Shown: positions 43,241 through 52,267 of the stretch, piece by piece
How positions within the stretch are numbered: position 1 is the stretch's first letter
How the letters are laid out: each line of letters begins with the position of its first letter
NCBI GenBank assembly: GCA_046349515.1
Contig: JAXMCE010000016.1
Coordinates: 1-64,000, forward strand
DNA: 64,000 nt
Reading direction: 5' to 3'
From: JBGPGW01 sp046349515
GTDB lineage: Bacteria; Pseudomonadota; Alphaproteobacteria; CADEGL01
Notes under the pieces: model-generated
Told to the model about the DNA's origin: nothing
The model's database searches: none
The model's input: only the letters and a program-made list of their open reading frames with translations
Translations under genes and position numbers: made by a program

Positions 43241-44460
43241 CAGGCATTCCCCCTTCCAAGGACCGGCCGACTGATGCTGTCCGGCAGGGGACGCGTCCGC
43301 TCGATCTTGCCGAGGATCGGCATGATGATGAGGAAGTGCAGGAAGTAGTACGCCGTCGCAAGTCGTCCGATCACGAGATACTTGCCTTCCGGCGGATTGG
43401 CGCCGATCCAGCCGAGGATCGCGCAGTCGATGAGAAACACCCAGAACAGCCATTTGTAGATCGGCCGAAAGCGCGCGCTCCGAACGCGCGAGGTGTCGAG
43501 CCACGGCAGCACGAAGAGAATGAGGATCGAGGCGAACATGGCGATGACGCCCAGGAGCTTGTCCGGGATCGAGCGCAGGATCGCGTAGTACGGCAGGAAG
43601 TACCATTCCGGCACGATGTGCGGCGGCGTCACCAGCGGATTGGCCGGGACATAGTTGATCGTCTCGCCCAGCATGTTCGGCGCGAAGAACACGAGCGCCA
43701 TGTAGACGATCATGAACACGCCGAGGCCGTAGAGGTCCTTCACCGTGTAGTAGGGGTGGAACGGAATGCTGTCCTGCGGCCCCTTGCGGTCGATGCCGAG
43801 AGGATTGCCCGAGCCGTGCCGGTGCAGGGCGACGAGGTGCAGCATGACCACGCCGACGATCACGAAGGGCAACAGATAGTGGAAGGAATAGAAGCGGTTG
43901 AGCGTCGGGTTGTCGACCGAGAAGCCACCCCAGAGCCACGTCACGACGGGCTCGCCCACCACGGGGAAGGCCGAGAACAGGTTGGTGATGACCGTCGCCG
44001 CCCAGAAACTCATCTGTCCCCACGGGAGGACGTAGCCCATGAACGCCGTCGCCATCATCAGAAGAAGGATGATGATGCCGAGCCACCACAAGACCTCGCG
44101 CGGGCTCTTGTAGGACCCGTAATAGAGCCCGCGGAAGACGTGGATGTAGACCACGGCGAAGAACATCGATGCGCCGTTCATGTGCGTGTAGCGCAAGAGC
44201 CAGCCGTAGTTGACGTCGCGCATGATGCGCTCGACGCTCGTGAAGGCGAGGTCGACGTTGGGCGTGTACTGCATGGCCAGCACGACGCCGGTCGCGATCA
44301 TGATCACGAGGCAGATGCCGGCGAGCGAGCCGAAGTTCCACCAGTAGTTGAGGTTCTTGGGCGTGGGATACTCATGCAGCTCGTGCTGCATGAAACTAAA
44401 GACCGGCAGGCGGTCGTCGAACCACTTGAGAAATCGGTTGTTGAGCGCTGGCGACGTCAT
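43240..44460 (-). CDS. petB: Cytochrome b of the bc1 complex
   Basis: A 406-residue polytopic subunit holding haems bL and bH. Haem-ligand helices are visible: TSVERIMRDVNYGWLLRYTHMNGAS, FFAVVYIHVFRGLYYGSY and FYSFHYLLPFVIVGVVMLHLVALH. The quinol-oxidation motif PEWY appears in PHIVPEWYFLPYYAIL. About eight membrane helices can be traced. The ATG of MTSPALNNRF was chosen over a start 21 codons upstream that lies inside petA. It begins 13 bases after petA and overlaps petC by one base. Confidence 0.97.
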   Translation of the reverse strand: MTSPALNNRFLKWFDDRLPVFSFMQHELHEYPTPKNLNYWWNFGSLAGICLVIMIATGVVLAMQYTPNVDLAFTSVERIMRDVNYGWLLRYTHMNGASMFFAVVYIHVFRGLYYGSYKSPREVLWWLGIIILLLMMATAFMGYVLPWGQMSFWAATVITNLFSAFPVVGEPVVTWLWGGFSVDNPTLNRFYSFHYLLPFVIVGVVMLHLVALHRHGSGNPLGIDRKGPQDSIPFHPYYTVKDLYGLGVFMIVYMALVFFAPNMLGETINYVPANPLVTPPHIVPEWYFLPYYAILRSIPDKLLGVIAMFASILILFVLPWLDTSRVRSARFRPIYKWLFWVFLIDCAILGWIGANPPEGKYLVIGRLATAYYFLHFLIIMPILGKIERTRPLPDSISRPVLGRGNA

Positions 44461-44473
44461 CGGCCTCTCCCCC

Positions 44474-45031
44474 TCACCCGATTCGGATCTTGGTTTCGTC
44501 GAGGAAGGCGTAGCCGGGCACATTCAGGTTCTTCGGAGCGGGTCCCTTCCGGATGCGTCCCGAAGTGTCGTAGTGCGAGCCGTGACACGGGCAGAACCAC
44601 CCGCCGTAATCGCCGCGCGGATCGGTCGGCTTCTGCCCGAGGGGCACGCAGCCGAGATGCGTGCAGATGCCGATGACGATGATCCAATCGGGCTTTTTCG
44701 CGCGCGCGCTGTCGGCCTGCGGGTCGCGCAGCTCCGCGACGACCACGTCCTCGGCTTCCTTGATCTCGGTCGGGGTCCGGTGACGGACGAAGATGGGCTT
44801 GCCGCGCCACTTGACGGTAATGGCCTGGCCGACCGCGACCGGAGCCAGATCGACCTCGGTCGACGACACCGCCCGGACATCGGCCGCCGGGTTCATCGAA
44901 TCGACGAGCGGCCAGAGCGCCAAGCCCGTGCCGATCGCGCCAAGCGTCCCCGTTGCGAGATAGAGGAAATCGCGACGCGTTCCCCCTTCCCCATGCGCGC
45001 CATGCGCCGTCGACTGGGCGGTGCTCGCCAT
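44474..45031 (-). CDS. petA: Rieske iron-sulfur protein of the bc1 complex
   Basis: A 185-residue ubiquinol-cytochrome c reductase iron-sulfur subunit. A twin-arginine signal-anchor (TRRDFLYLATGTLGAIGTGL, Arg19-Arg20) marks export by Tat. The [2Fe-2S] ligands and disulfide cysteines are in CTHLGC (123-128) and CPCHGSHYD (147-155). First gene of petABC. The ATG is chosen where the Tat signal begins; upstream in-frame residues are not conserved. A candidate promoter with TTGCAA and TATACC lies 105 bases upstream, shared back-to-back with trmL. Confidence 0.96.
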   Translation of the reverse strand: MASTAQSTAHGAHGEGGTRRDFLYLATGTLGAIGTGLALWPLVDSMNPAADVRAVSSTEVDLAPVAVGQAITVKWRGKPIFVRHRTPTEIKEAEDVVVAELRDPQADSARAKKPDWIIVIGICTHLGCVPLGQKPTDPRGDYGGWFCPCHGSHYDTSGRIRKGPAPKNLNVPGYAFLDETKIRIG

Positions 45032-45135
45032 TCGCAGACCCTTCCTCAAATCCCCCCAAAAGGACCGACAACCACAAGATGTGGGCTTTCGGCCCGGCTG
45101 GACCCGCCAGACCATACTGATGACAGGCCGAGAGG

Positions 45136-45164
45136 GGTATAATTCAATTCACCCGCCTTTGCAA
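45136..45164 (-). promoter_or_regulatory. Candidate promoter for petABC
   Basis: Minus-strand TTGCAA (45159-45164), 17-base spacer, TATACC (45136-45141), four of six matches in each box with ideal spacing. The overlapping TATAAT on the plus strand (45138-45143) could serve trmL, making this a divergent promoter. Confidence 0.45.
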
Positions 45165-45188
45165 AGCCCTGCCCCCTCTCGAGAGCCC

Positions 45189-45656
45189 ATGCGCCTTGCG
45201 CTGTACCAACCGGACATCCCGCAGAATACCGCCACGATTCTACGCCTGGGGGCCTGCCTCGGCGTGCCGGTCGACGTGATCGAGCCGTGCGGCTTCCTCT
45301 TCTCCGATCGCCGCTTCAAGCGCGCCGGCCTCGACTACCTCCAGCACGCGGAACTCGTCCGGCATCGCTCGTGGAACGCCTTCCTCGAAGTCCGACGCGC
45401 GGGACGCCTCATCCTCTTGTCCACCGCCGGACGCGACCGCTACACCGCGCTTCGCTTCGAAGCCGAGGACACACTCCTGGTCGGGCGCGAATCGGACGGG
45501 GTGCCGGAGGGGGTCGCGCGCGCGGCCGACCGGACGGTCCGGATCCCCATGCGCACGGGTTTGCGTTCTCTCAACATTGCGATCGCCGCGGCGATGGTGT
45601 TGGGTGAGGCGCTGCGCCAGACGGACGCGTGGCCGGGGGAGATCCATGACGGCTGA
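45189..45656 (+). CDS. trmL: tRNA (cytidine/uridine-34-2'-O)-methyltransferase TrmL
   Basis: A minimal SPOUT methyltransferase of 155 aa that methylates the wobble ribose of tRNA-Leu isoacceptors. It shows LYQPDIPQNTATILRLGACLG (motif 1), LLVGRESDGVPEGV (motif 2) and IPMRTGLRSLNIAIAAAMVLGEALRQT (the knot, motif 3). The size and the Q-P-x-I-P-x-N start separate it from TrmJ and TrmH. The 3' end overlaps the hemF start by 11 bases, indicating co-translation with an unrelated haem enzyme. Confidence 0.93.
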   Translation: MRLALYQPDIPQNTATILRLGACLGVPVDVIEPCGFLFSDRRFKRAGLDYLQHAELVRHRSWNAFLEVRRAGRLILLSTAGRDRYTALRFEAEDTLLVGRESDGVPEGVARAADRTVRIPMRTGLRSLNIAIAAAMVLGEALRQTDAWPGEIHDG

Positions 45657-46509
45657 GTCCCAAGAGAGAAAAGCCCGCGCGACCGCGTGGTTCGAAACCC
45701 TGCGCGACGAGATCTGCGCGGCTTTCGAGCGCCTAGAGGCGGATTCGGCGCGCGGCGACAGCCCGGCAGGCCGTTTCGAGCGCCGACGCTGGACACGTCC
45801 GGCCGAGCCCGGCGCCGCGAGCGGCGGGGGCGGCGTCATGTCGGTCATGCGGGGGCGCGTCTTCGAGAAAGTGGGGGTCAACGTCTCCACGGTCGAAGGC
45901 GAATTCTCCCCGCAATTCCGCAAGGAGATTCCGGGTGCAGAGGCCGATCCACGCTTCTGGGCGAGCGGCATTTCGCTCGTGGCTCACCTCTGCTCGCCGC
46001 TCGTTCCGGCCGTGCATATGAACACGCGCTACCTCGAGACGACGCGAGCCTGGTTCGGCGGCGGTGCCGATTTGACGCCCATGGTCCCCGACGCCGACGA
46101 CACGGCGACGTTCCACGCGGCCATGAAAGCCGCCTGCGACGCGCACGACCCCCAGTACTACGCCCGCTTCAAGGCCTGGTGCGACGAATACTTCCATCTC
46201 AAGCATCGCGACGAGCCGCGGGGCGTCGGCGGAATCTTCTACGACAATCTCGACACCGGCGATTGGGAGCGAGACTTCACCTTCACCCAAGACGTCGGCC
46301 GCGCCTTCCTCGACGTCTATCCGCGCATCGTGCGGCGCCACATGGACAAACCCTGGACGGACGAGCAACGCCAGCACCAGCTCATCCGGCGGGGCCGCTA
46401 CGTCGAGTTCAATTTGCTCTTCGATCGCGGCACGCGCTTCGGCGTCATGACTGGCGGCAACCCGGAAGCCGTCCTCATGTCGCTGCCCCCGCTCGCCGCG
46501 TGGCCGTGA
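45646..46509 (+). CDS. hemF: Oxygen-dependent coproporphyrinogen III oxidase
   Basis: HemF, 287 aa, decarboxylates coproporphyrinogen III to protoporphyrinogen IX with oxygen. Conserved stretches are GGGVMSVMRGRVFEKVGVNVSTV, HMNTRYLETTRAWFGGGADLTPM, FKAWCDEYFHLKHRDEPRGVGGIFYDN, RGRYVEFNLLFDRGTRFG and MTGGNPEAVLMSLPPLAAW, quoted in part. Its presence shows aerobic haem synthesis, in keeping with the bc1 complex encoded next door. It overlaps trmL upstream and its TGA shares one base with the next ATG. Confidence 0.96.
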   Translation: MTAESQERKARATAWFETLRDEICAAFERLEADSARGDSPAGRFERRRWTRPAEPGAASGGGGVMSVMRGRVFEKVGVNVSTVEGEFSPQFRKEIPGAEADPRFWASGISLVAHLCSPLVPAVHMNTRYLETTRAWFGGGADLTPMVPDADDTATFHAAMKAACDAHDPQYYARFKAWCDEYFHLKHRDEPRGVGGIFYDNLDTGDWERDFTFTQDVGRAFLDVYPRIVRRHMDKPWTDEQRQHQLIRRGRYVEFNLLFDRGTRFGVMTGGNPEAVLMSLPPLAAWP

Positions 46510-47096
46510 TGGCCCTCGCCGCCTCGGATCCACGGCGGGCCGCTGGAATGGCACCATCGGCGTGGCTTCGCCTGGTGCTTACCGCGCTCGCCCTCTCGAG
46601 CGCGGCCACGCTCGCCCGGGCGGAGGATCTGCCGATCACCGCGTTCTACGGCCGTTACCAGGGCAGCGCCGTCGCACGGACGGAGGATAGCCGGCACATC
46701 GGATTCGATGTGCGCGACCTCGACGTGACGATGGCGGCCAAGGGCGGCGGCTTCGAGGTCGCTTGGACGACGGTCATCCGGCCGCCGGCGAACGCCCCGT
46801 CGGCCCAACCGCAGCGTCGTGCGGAGACGCTTCTCTTCGAGCCTGCGGGCGAGCCGGGACTCTTCCGCGCGAGCGCGCCTGCGGACGCGCTCCGCGGTGA
46901 GCCCTTGAGCTGGGCCCGGATCGAAGGGCGGACCTTGACCATCTACGTGATGAATATCAACCGTCGGGGCCTCTATGAGATGCTCAGCTACGCGCGGACA
47001 CTCACCGCCGACGGCAATCTTCAGCTTCTCTTCACGCGCATCCGCGACGGGGAACGCGTGCGCAAAGTCACGGCCACGCTGAAACGCGTGAAATAG
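46509..47096 (+). CDS. Secreted FYGxYxGS-family protein (tandem copy 1)
   Basis: A 195-residue predicted periplasmic protein; I know no named function. A signal peptide (WLRLVLTALALSSAATLARA) ends about residue 38. The mature protein starts DLPITAFYGRYQGSAVARTEDSRHIGFDVRDLDVTM and ends LLFTRIRDGERVRKVTATLKRVK. The next gene shows the same ordered motifs: FYGxYxGS, EDS, a V-R-D-x-D-V strand, W-T-T-V, a serine-linked WARI strand and a final FxRxRDGE. This suggests a beta-rich fold, and the two arose by tandem duplication. The ATG overlaps the hemF TGA. Confidence 0.75.
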   Translation: MALAASDPRRAAGMAPSAWLRLVLTALALSSAATLARAEDLPITAFYGRYQGSAVARTEDSRHIGFDVRDLDVTMAAKGGGFEVAWTTVIRPPANAPSAQPQRRAETLLFEPAGEPGLFRASAPADALRGEPLSWARIEGRTLTIYVMNINRRGLYEMLSYARTLTADGNLQLLFTRIRDGERVRKVTATLKRVK

Positions 47097-47132
47097 GTAC
47101 GAAAACAAGCTTCGAAGGGTGACAGGGGGAGG

Positions 47133-47675
47133 ATGATGACACTTAGAACCGGTCTCTTCGCCATCGGCTGCTGGCTCGCGCTGTGCTTCGGCGCGGAGGC
47201 GAAAGACCTCGACCTCAAGGCGTTCTACGGCAAGTACACGGGCAGCGGTGTCGCCAACTCCGAGGACAGCCTCTATTTCGGTGTCACTGTGCGCGACACG
47301 GACGTCGAGATCAGGCCGACCGCCGATGGATTCCGCGTCAACTGGACGACCGTGTTGCACCAAGGCGGCGACCCGGCGAAGCCCGACATCCGCAAGCGGT
47401 CGTCGACGACGGACTTCGTTTACGGGGCGCGCCCGAACCTCTTTCTCGGCAAGAGCCACGGCGATCCGCTCGTCAGCGGCGAGACGAGTTGGGCGCGGAT
47501 CAGCGGCAACTCGCTCATCATCTACATCTTCACGATCAACGAAGAGGGTCTCTACGACGTGCAGACCTATGTCCGCACGCTCACCGGCGCGGGCATGGAC
47601 CTCGTCTTCTCGCGCGTGCGCGACGGCGAGCCCACGCGGACGGTCAAGGCCAAGCTGACGCGTCAATCGAACTGA
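47133..47675 (+). CDS. Secreted FYGxYxGS-family protein (tandem copy 2)
   Basis: A 180-residue paralogue of the preceding gene. Signal peptide MMTLRTGLFAIGCWLALCFGAEAK, then DLDLKAFYGKYTGSGVANSED, TVRDTDVEIRPTADGFRVNWTTV, SWARISGNSLIIYIFTINEEGLYDVQTYVRTL and VFSRVRDGEPTRTVKAKL. The shared pattern with copy 1 covers the full length. Start choice between ATG 47133 and 47136 is open; GGGGGAGG is immediately upstream and favours the second. The 36-base gap allows co-transcription with hemF and copy 1. No domain name is recognised. Confidence 0.78.
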   Translation: MMTLRTGLFAIGCWLALCFGAEAKDLDLKAFYGKYTGSGVANSEDSLYFGVTVRDTDVEIRPTADGFRVNWTTVLHQGGDPAKPDIRKRSSTTDFVYGARPNLFLGKSHGDPLVSGETSWARISGNSLIIYIFTINEEGLYDVQTYVRTLTGAGMDLVFSRVRDGEPTRTVKAKLTRQSN

Positions 47676-47691
47676 CGCGGGGGATGGCGCT

Positions 47692-48960
47692 CTAGCGCCC
47701 GCCTTTGCCGCGCGACGAGGCAACCAGCGAGCGGAGATGCGCGAGCGCCTCTTCGCGTCCGGCCCTCATGTCGCCGTCGATCCACCATGATTCGAGCGCC
47801 TCGAGGAGCCGACCGACCTCAGGCCCCCCCTCGACGCCCAGCGCCACAACGTCGCGGCCTTTGACCGGCAATTCCAAGGGCCGCCAGGCATCCGCTTCGG
47901 CGAGAAGCCTCGTCCACCCGTCCGTCTCGCTCGCCGATGCGCCCCGGCTGACCGAGTCCGCCCAGGCGAAGAGCACACGGTCCCGGAACCGCTCGGCACC
48001 GATTCGATAGAGGATGCGCCGCACATGACGGCGGTCGAGGTCGCGGTGAATCGGCGGGGTTGTCTCCACCATGCCGACGAAACGTGCGCGTTGCTCATTG
48101 GACAGGCGCAAACGCGTCGCGACCGCATCGGCTGCATCGGTCCCTCCTTCGATGAGGACCGCCAGGCGGCGCAAGGGCCCGGCGGCACCGACGGCGTCTT
48201 CGATCGATCCGAGCGTCGCGAGGCGGCCGAGGGCGCGCGCCTCCGGCAGGATGTGGACCAGTACCCCTGTCTCCTCCATGAGAGTGACGATCGCATGCAC
48301 ATCGGGCGCCGACAGGATCTTGAAGATCTCGCCCGCAACCCGTTCGCCCGAAAGGCTCGGGAGGAGATGGGCAAGGCGCCGGCACGCCGCGAGGCCATCG
48401 GGATCCGGCGCACCGCGGCCGTAATGGGCATGGAAACGAAAGAAGCGCAGGAGGCGAAGCACGTCTTCGCGAATGCGCTCCTCCGCCGTACCGACGAAAC
48501 GCACGCGGCCCTCGCGAAGGTCGTCAGCTCCGCCAAACGGGTCGTAGAGTGTTCCGTCGCTATCGGCATAAAGCGCATTGATCGTGAAGTCGCGCCGCGC
48601 CGCGTCGGCTTCCCAGTCATCCGTATAGGCGACCCGCGCGCGACGGCCGAAGGTCTCGACATCGTGGCGCAAAGTCGTGATCTCGACATGCGTGGCACCG
48701 ATGACGGCCGTCACCGTTCCATGCTCGACCCCCGTGGGAATCGCCTTGATCCCGGCCGTCGCGAGCAAAGCGAGAACCGTCTCCGGCGTGTCTGTCGTCG
48801 CAAGGTCGACGTCGCCGATCGGCCGCCCGATAAGCCCGTCACGCACGCACCCACCGACGAATCGCGCCGTTGCCCCTCGGGCCGAGAGAGCGGCCATGAC
48901 AGAGCGGACATCCGCCGAGGCGAGGCGTCCGAGCTGAGGCAGCCGCCCGGCTGGTTTCAC
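47692..48960 (-). CDS. cca: CCA tRNA nucleotidyltransferase / poly(A) polymerase family
   Basis: A 422-residue class II nucleotidyltransferase. The head domain has RFVGGCVRDGLIGRPIGDVDLATT with the GGxVRD and DxD catalytic motifs. TVTAVIGATHVEITTLR, DWEADAARRDFTINALY and FVGTAEERIREDVLRLLRFFRFHAHYG complete the RNA-binding neck. The group covers CCA-adding enzymes and PcnB; the neighbouring NUDIX and DUF1285 genes are the usual alphaproteobacterial setting for the CCA enzyme. The GTG at 48960 (KPAGRLPQLGR) was chosen; the upstream open frame is not conserved. Confidence 0.88.
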   Translation of the reverse strand: MKPAGRLPQLGRLASADVRSVMAALSARGATARFVGGCVRDGLIGRPIGDVDLATTDTPETVLALLATAGIKAIPTGVEHGTVTAVIGATHVEITTLRHDVETFGRRARVAYTDDWEADAARRDFTINALYADSDGTLYDPFGGADDLREGRVRFVGTAEERIREDVLRLLRFFRFHAHYGRGAPDPDGLAACRRLAHLLPSLSGERVAGEIFKILSAPDVHAIVTLMEETGVLVHILPEARALGRLATLGSIEDAVGAAGPLRRLAVLIEGGTDAADAVATRLRLSNEQRARFVGMVETTPPIHRDLDRRHVRRILYRIGAERFRDRVLFAWADSVSRGASASETDGWTRLLAEADAWRPLELPVKGRDVVALGVEGGPEVGRLLEALESWWIDGDMRAGREEALAHLRSLVASSRGKGGR

Positions 48961-49082
48961 GAACCCATCCCGGCGCAGGGGTCGCCGGCACCGCCGGACG
49001 TGCGAACCTCCGCCGCGCCCCTCCTGCCACGCGAACCGCGGGCCCCGTCTCGGCAAGAGCGTGTCATGGCCCGATGGGTCCC

Positions 49083-49712
49083 TCAGCCGGAGAGGACTTC
49101 GTAGAGATTGATCAGCATGCCGGCCGTGGCCCCCCAAATGAACCGCTCGCCGTAGGGCATCGCGTAGTACGAGCGCTGCCGTCCGCGCCAAAATCCGCTG
49201 CGCCGTTCGTGATTGCTTGCATCGAGGATGAAGGCCAAGGGAACCTCGAACACGTCGGCCACTTCGTAAGGGTCGGGCTTCAAGGTGAACGGCGTCCGGA
49301 CGAACCCCACGATCGGCGTCACGATGAAACCCGTTCCGGTCTCATAGTCGTCGAGCCGGCCGATCGTTTCGACCAATGCCCGCGAAAGACCGATCTCCTC
49401 TTCCGTCTCGCGCAACGCCGCGGCGACGGCGTCGGCGTCGGCATCCTCGATGCGCCCGCCGGGGAAGCTCACCTGCCCCGCATGATCGGTGAGATGGTCG
49501 GTGCGCTGGGTCAGGATCACGGTGAACTCGCCGTCGCGCTCGACAAGCGGAACGAGCACGGCGGCCGGCGTGCGGGGCCGTTCCGGCTTCGGCAGGGACG
49601 GATCGAAGTCGCGATCGCCGCGCTCGCGGGTTCCCGAGGCGGTCCGGATGCGACCGGGCGCGCTGTCGGCGCCAACGGCGAGACGTTCGAAAATCCTCCC
49701 GCGCGTGATCAT
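49083..49712 (-). CDS. CoA pyrophosphatase (NUDIX, NudL-like)
   Basis: A 209-residue NUDIX hydrolase expected to split coenzyme A or acyl-CoA into phosphopantetheine and 3',5'-ADP. The NUDIX box GGRIEDADADAVAAALRETEEEIGL is complete. The upstream LTQRTDHLTDHAGQVSFPGG (LLTxRSxxLxxHxGQVxFPGG) is the CoA-specific signature. The ATG overlaps the stop of the DUF1285 gene as ATGA. Together with DUF1285 and the CCA transferase it forms a three-gene minus-strand group found in many alphaproteobacteria. Confidence 0.92.
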   Translation of the reverse strand: MITRGRIFERLAVGADSAPGRIRTASGTRERGDRDFDPSLPKPERPRTPAAVLVPLVERDGEFTVILTQRTDHLTDHAGQVSFPGGRIEDADADAVAAALRETEEEIGLSRALVETIGRLDDYETGTGFIVTPIVGFVRTPFTLKPDPYEVADVFEVPLAFILDASNHERRSGFWRGRQRSYYAMPYGERFIWGATAGMLINLYEVLSG

Positions 49713-50293
49713 GCCGTTGTCAGTTGTCCCAGTGAGAAGAAGACGCCCCGGCTCCAGACGCCGAACGCGTCGTGTCCCGCCTCGGCGCATTCCTCGCCAA
49801 GCTCGACGAGCTGATAGTACACGGAGCGCAGGATCAATGCCTCGAGTCCTTCGCGCACGAGAACATAGGGCCGCGGCTCCCCACTCACCTCCGAAACGGC
49901 GACGCGAATGGGATGCGCGGCATCCGCGACGACCTCGTCATCCACGTTGGTCCGGAACCGGAGGGCTCGCTCCCGCCCCTCTCCCTCGACGGTCAGCTCG
50001 ACGGCCGTAAACGGCGCGTCGTCGACCACAATCACGCCACGTTCCGCGGGCGTGATCAGCCAGTAAACACCCGTCTCGTCGCGATGCAAAACCGTCGAAA
50101 ACAGGCGGATGAGCGATTTGCGGGTGATGGGGGAGCCATGATAGAACCAAGTCCCGTTTCGGGCGATCCGGAGACCAAGGTCCCGGCCAGTTTCGTCCAC
50201 AGAGCGAGACTGGTCCCGGATGGATGCGCTTTGAGTAGCGCGCCCAGCGAGTCGTGCCGCGAGTTGCGCTGGGTCCGGGGCTTTTGTCGTCAT
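49709..50293 (-). CDS. DUF1285 domain protein
   Basis: A 194-residue cytosolic protein of the DUF1285 family, function unknown. Typical sequence blocks are LGLRIARNGTWFYHGSPITRKSLIRLFSTVLHRDETGVYWLITP, quoted in part, then ERGVIVVDDAPFTAVEL and REGLEALILRSVYYQLVELG. It starts 32 bases from the divergent MoxR gene, so the promoters for both directions must overlap in this very short gap or lie inside the genes. Its stop overlaps the NUDIX start. The conserved neighbourhood suggests a link to the MoxR module or tRNA end repair, but this is not established. Confidence 0.9.
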   Translation of the reverse strand: MTTKAPDPAQLAARLAGRATQSASIRDQSRSVDETGRDLGLRIARNGTWFYHGSPITRKSLIRLFSTVLHRDETGVYWLITPAERGVIVVDDAPFTAVELTVEGEGRERALRFRTNVDDEVVADAAHPIRVAVSEVSGEPRPYVLVREGLEALILRSVYYQLVELGEECAEAGHDAFGVWSRGVFFSLGQLTTA

Positions 50294-50325
50294 GACCGTG
50301 ACCGTTATGCCGAGGAGAGATCGCC

Positions 50326-51342
50326 TTGAACGTCGCGCCGTCTAGCGTTCCCGAGAACGAGCCCACGAGCCCCGCCTTGGCCGAGATCGAGAAGCTCGGT
50401 GCGCAGATGGCGGCCGTGCGGGAGCGCATCGCGCGGGTGATCTTCGGTCAAAGCGGCGTCGTCGATCAAACGCTAATCACCCTCCTGTCGGGCGGCCACG
50501 CCTTGCTGATCGGCGTGCCGGGCCTCGCGAAGACGCGCCTCGTCGAGACATTGGGAACGGTGCTGGGGCTCGATGACAAGCGCATCCAATGCACCCCCGA
50601 CCTCATGCCGGCCGACATTCTCGGCTCGGAGGTGCTCGAGGAATCCGAAACCGGGCGGCGGACGTTCCGCTTCATCCCGGGCCCGGTGTTCTGCCAGCTG
50701 CTCATGGCCGACGAGGTCAACCGAGCGAGCCCACGGACGCAGTCGGCCCTTCTCCAGGCCATGCAGGAACACCGCGTGTCGATCGCGGGGGAGTATCACG
50801 CGCTCCCGAGCCCTTTTCACGTCCTCGCGACGCAAAACCCGCTCGAGCAGGAGGGCACCTATCCGTTGCCGGAGGCGCAGCTCGATCGCTTCCTCCTCGA
50901 GATCCGCGTGGGCTACCCCGACCGAGACGCGGAGCGGCGAATGCTCCTTGCGACCACGGGGGCGAGCGAGGAGATGCCGTCCCAGGCCATGAGCGCGGAG
51001 GACTTGTTGCGCGCGCAGCGACTGTTGCGGCGCATTCCCGTGGGCGAAAGCGTCGTCAAATCCATCCTCGACCTCGTGCGGCTTGGCCGGCCGGAAACGA
51101 CCGAGATCGAAGAGATCAAGACGCAAGTCGCGTGGGGTCCGGGGCCCCGCGCCAGCCAGGCGCTGATGCTCGCCACGCGGGCGCGGGCGCTGCTCGACGG
51201 GCGCCTCGCGCCGTCGATCGATGACGTGGTCGCCCTCGGAGCGCCGGTTCTTCGTCACCGGATGGCGCTCACTTTCGCCGCCCGCGCCGACGGGGTCACG
51301 ATCGAGGATGTGGTCGGGCGTCTGTGCACGCGGATTGCGTGA
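50326..51342 (+). CDS. MoxR family AAA+ ATPase
   Basis: A 338-residue AAA+ chaperone-like ATPase. Walker A is GVPGLAKTRLVETLG, Walker B LLMADEVNRASPRTQSALLQAMQE, sensor 1 VLATQNPLEQEGTYPLPEAQLDRF. The MoxR hallmark start (VIFGQSGVVDQTLITLLSGGHALL) is present. MoxR proteins help insert metal or assemble partners with vWA domains, often with DUF58 proteins. The start is a TTG preceded by GAGGAGAG at good distance. It leads a four-gene plus-strand operon with DUF58, DUF4159 and a vWA-like membrane protein. Confidence 0.93.
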   Translation: MNVAPSSVPENEPTSPALAEIEKLGAQMAAVRERIARVIFGQSGVVDQTLITLLSGGHALLIGVPGLAKTRLVETLGTVLGLDDKRIQCTPDLMPADILGSEVLEESETGRRTFRFIPGPVFCQLLMADEVNRASPRTQSALLQAMQEHRVSIAGEYHALPSPFHVLATQNPLEQEGTYPLPEAQLDRFLLEIRVGYPDRDAERRMLLATTGASEEMPSQAMSAEDLLRAQRLLRRIPVGESVVKSILDLVRLGRPETTEIEEIKTQVAWGPGPRASQALMLATRARALLDGRLAPSIDDVVALGAPVLRHRMALTFAARADGVTIEDVVGRLCTRIA

Positions 51343-51379
51343 GGCGCGCACCGCATCGTTCGCGGATCCGGTGATCGCG

Positions 51380-52264
51380 ATGGCCGACTCGCACGAGCTC
51401 CGATACCGCGCCGAGCAATTGGCGGCGAAGCTGCCGCCCCTGCTGGTCGCGGCCGAGCGCATCGCGGCGACCGTCTCTCAAGGCACCCATGGGCGGCGCA
51501 GAGTCGGCCAAGGCGAGACATTCTGGCAGTTTCGACGATACCAGCCCGGTGATTCCGTGCAGGCCATCGACTGGCGCCAAACGGCCAAGCGCGACCGGGT
51601 CTACGTGCGGGAAACGGAATGGGAGGCGGCGCAGACGGTTTGGCTGTGGCGCGACACCTCGCGATCCATGGCCTATCGGTCACACCTGTCGGCCACGGAG
51701 AAGCGCACGCGCGCGGACCTGCTGCTCCTCGCCCTCGCGGCCCTGCTCGTCCGTGGCGGCGAGCACATCGCGCTTCTCGAAGAGCCCAAGGCGCGGCTCT
51801 CCGGTCGCCACGCGGTCGAGCGCCTCGCGCTCGTCATCGAACGGGAAGGCGGCGAATCGCGCGGATCGGGCGTGCCCAATATCGCCGCTTTGCCCATCGA
51901 CGCGCGCCTCGTCCTGTTCGGTGACTTCCTGGGACCGCTCGAGACGTTCGAGCGCGTCGTCTGGACCTATGCCGCGCGCGGCGTCCGCGGCCACATCCTG
52001 CAGATCCTCGACCCGGCCGAGCAAACCCTGCCGTTCGAAGGGCGCAACCTTTTTGAAGGCCTTGAGAACGACGGCCGCGTGCTGGTGCGCAGGACAGAGA
52101 GTCTCCGCGCCGCCTATACGGAGCGGATGGCGGCGCACCAAGAAGCGCTCCTGCGGCTCGCGCGTTCGTCGGATTGGAGCTTCGCCGTTCACCACACCGA
52201 CCGTTCGCCCGAGCAGGCGCTTCTCTCTCTCCACACGACGCTCGCCGACGACCGGAGACGCTGA
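51380..52264 (+). CDS. DUF58 domain protein
   Basis: A 294-residue DUF58 protein, the usual partner of MoxR. The family signature is GETFWQFRRYQPGDSVQAIDWRQTAKRDRVYVRETE, quoted in part; WLWRDTSRSMAYRSH then resembles the DxSxS metal-ion site of vWA domains, here as DTSRSM. No membrane segments. It starts 37 bases after moxR and ends three bases before the DUF4159 gene. Probable role is to link the AAA+ ATPase to the membrane components that follow. A GTG three codons upstream is an alternative start. Confidence 0.9.
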   Translation: MADSHELRYRAEQLAAKLPPLLVAAERIAATVSQGTHGRRRVGQGETFWQFRRYQPGDSVQAIDWRQTAKRDRVYVRETEWEAAQTVWLWRDTSRSMAYRSHLSATEKRTRADLLLLALAALLVRGGEHIALLEEPKARLSGRHAVERLALVIEREGGESRGSGVPNIAALPIDARLVLFGDFLGPLETFERVVWTYAARGVRGHILQILDPAEQTLPFEGRNLFEGLENDGRVLVRRTESLRAAYTERMAAHQEALLRLARSSDWSFAVHHTDRSPEQALLSLHTTLADDRRR

Positions 52265-52267
52265 GCC

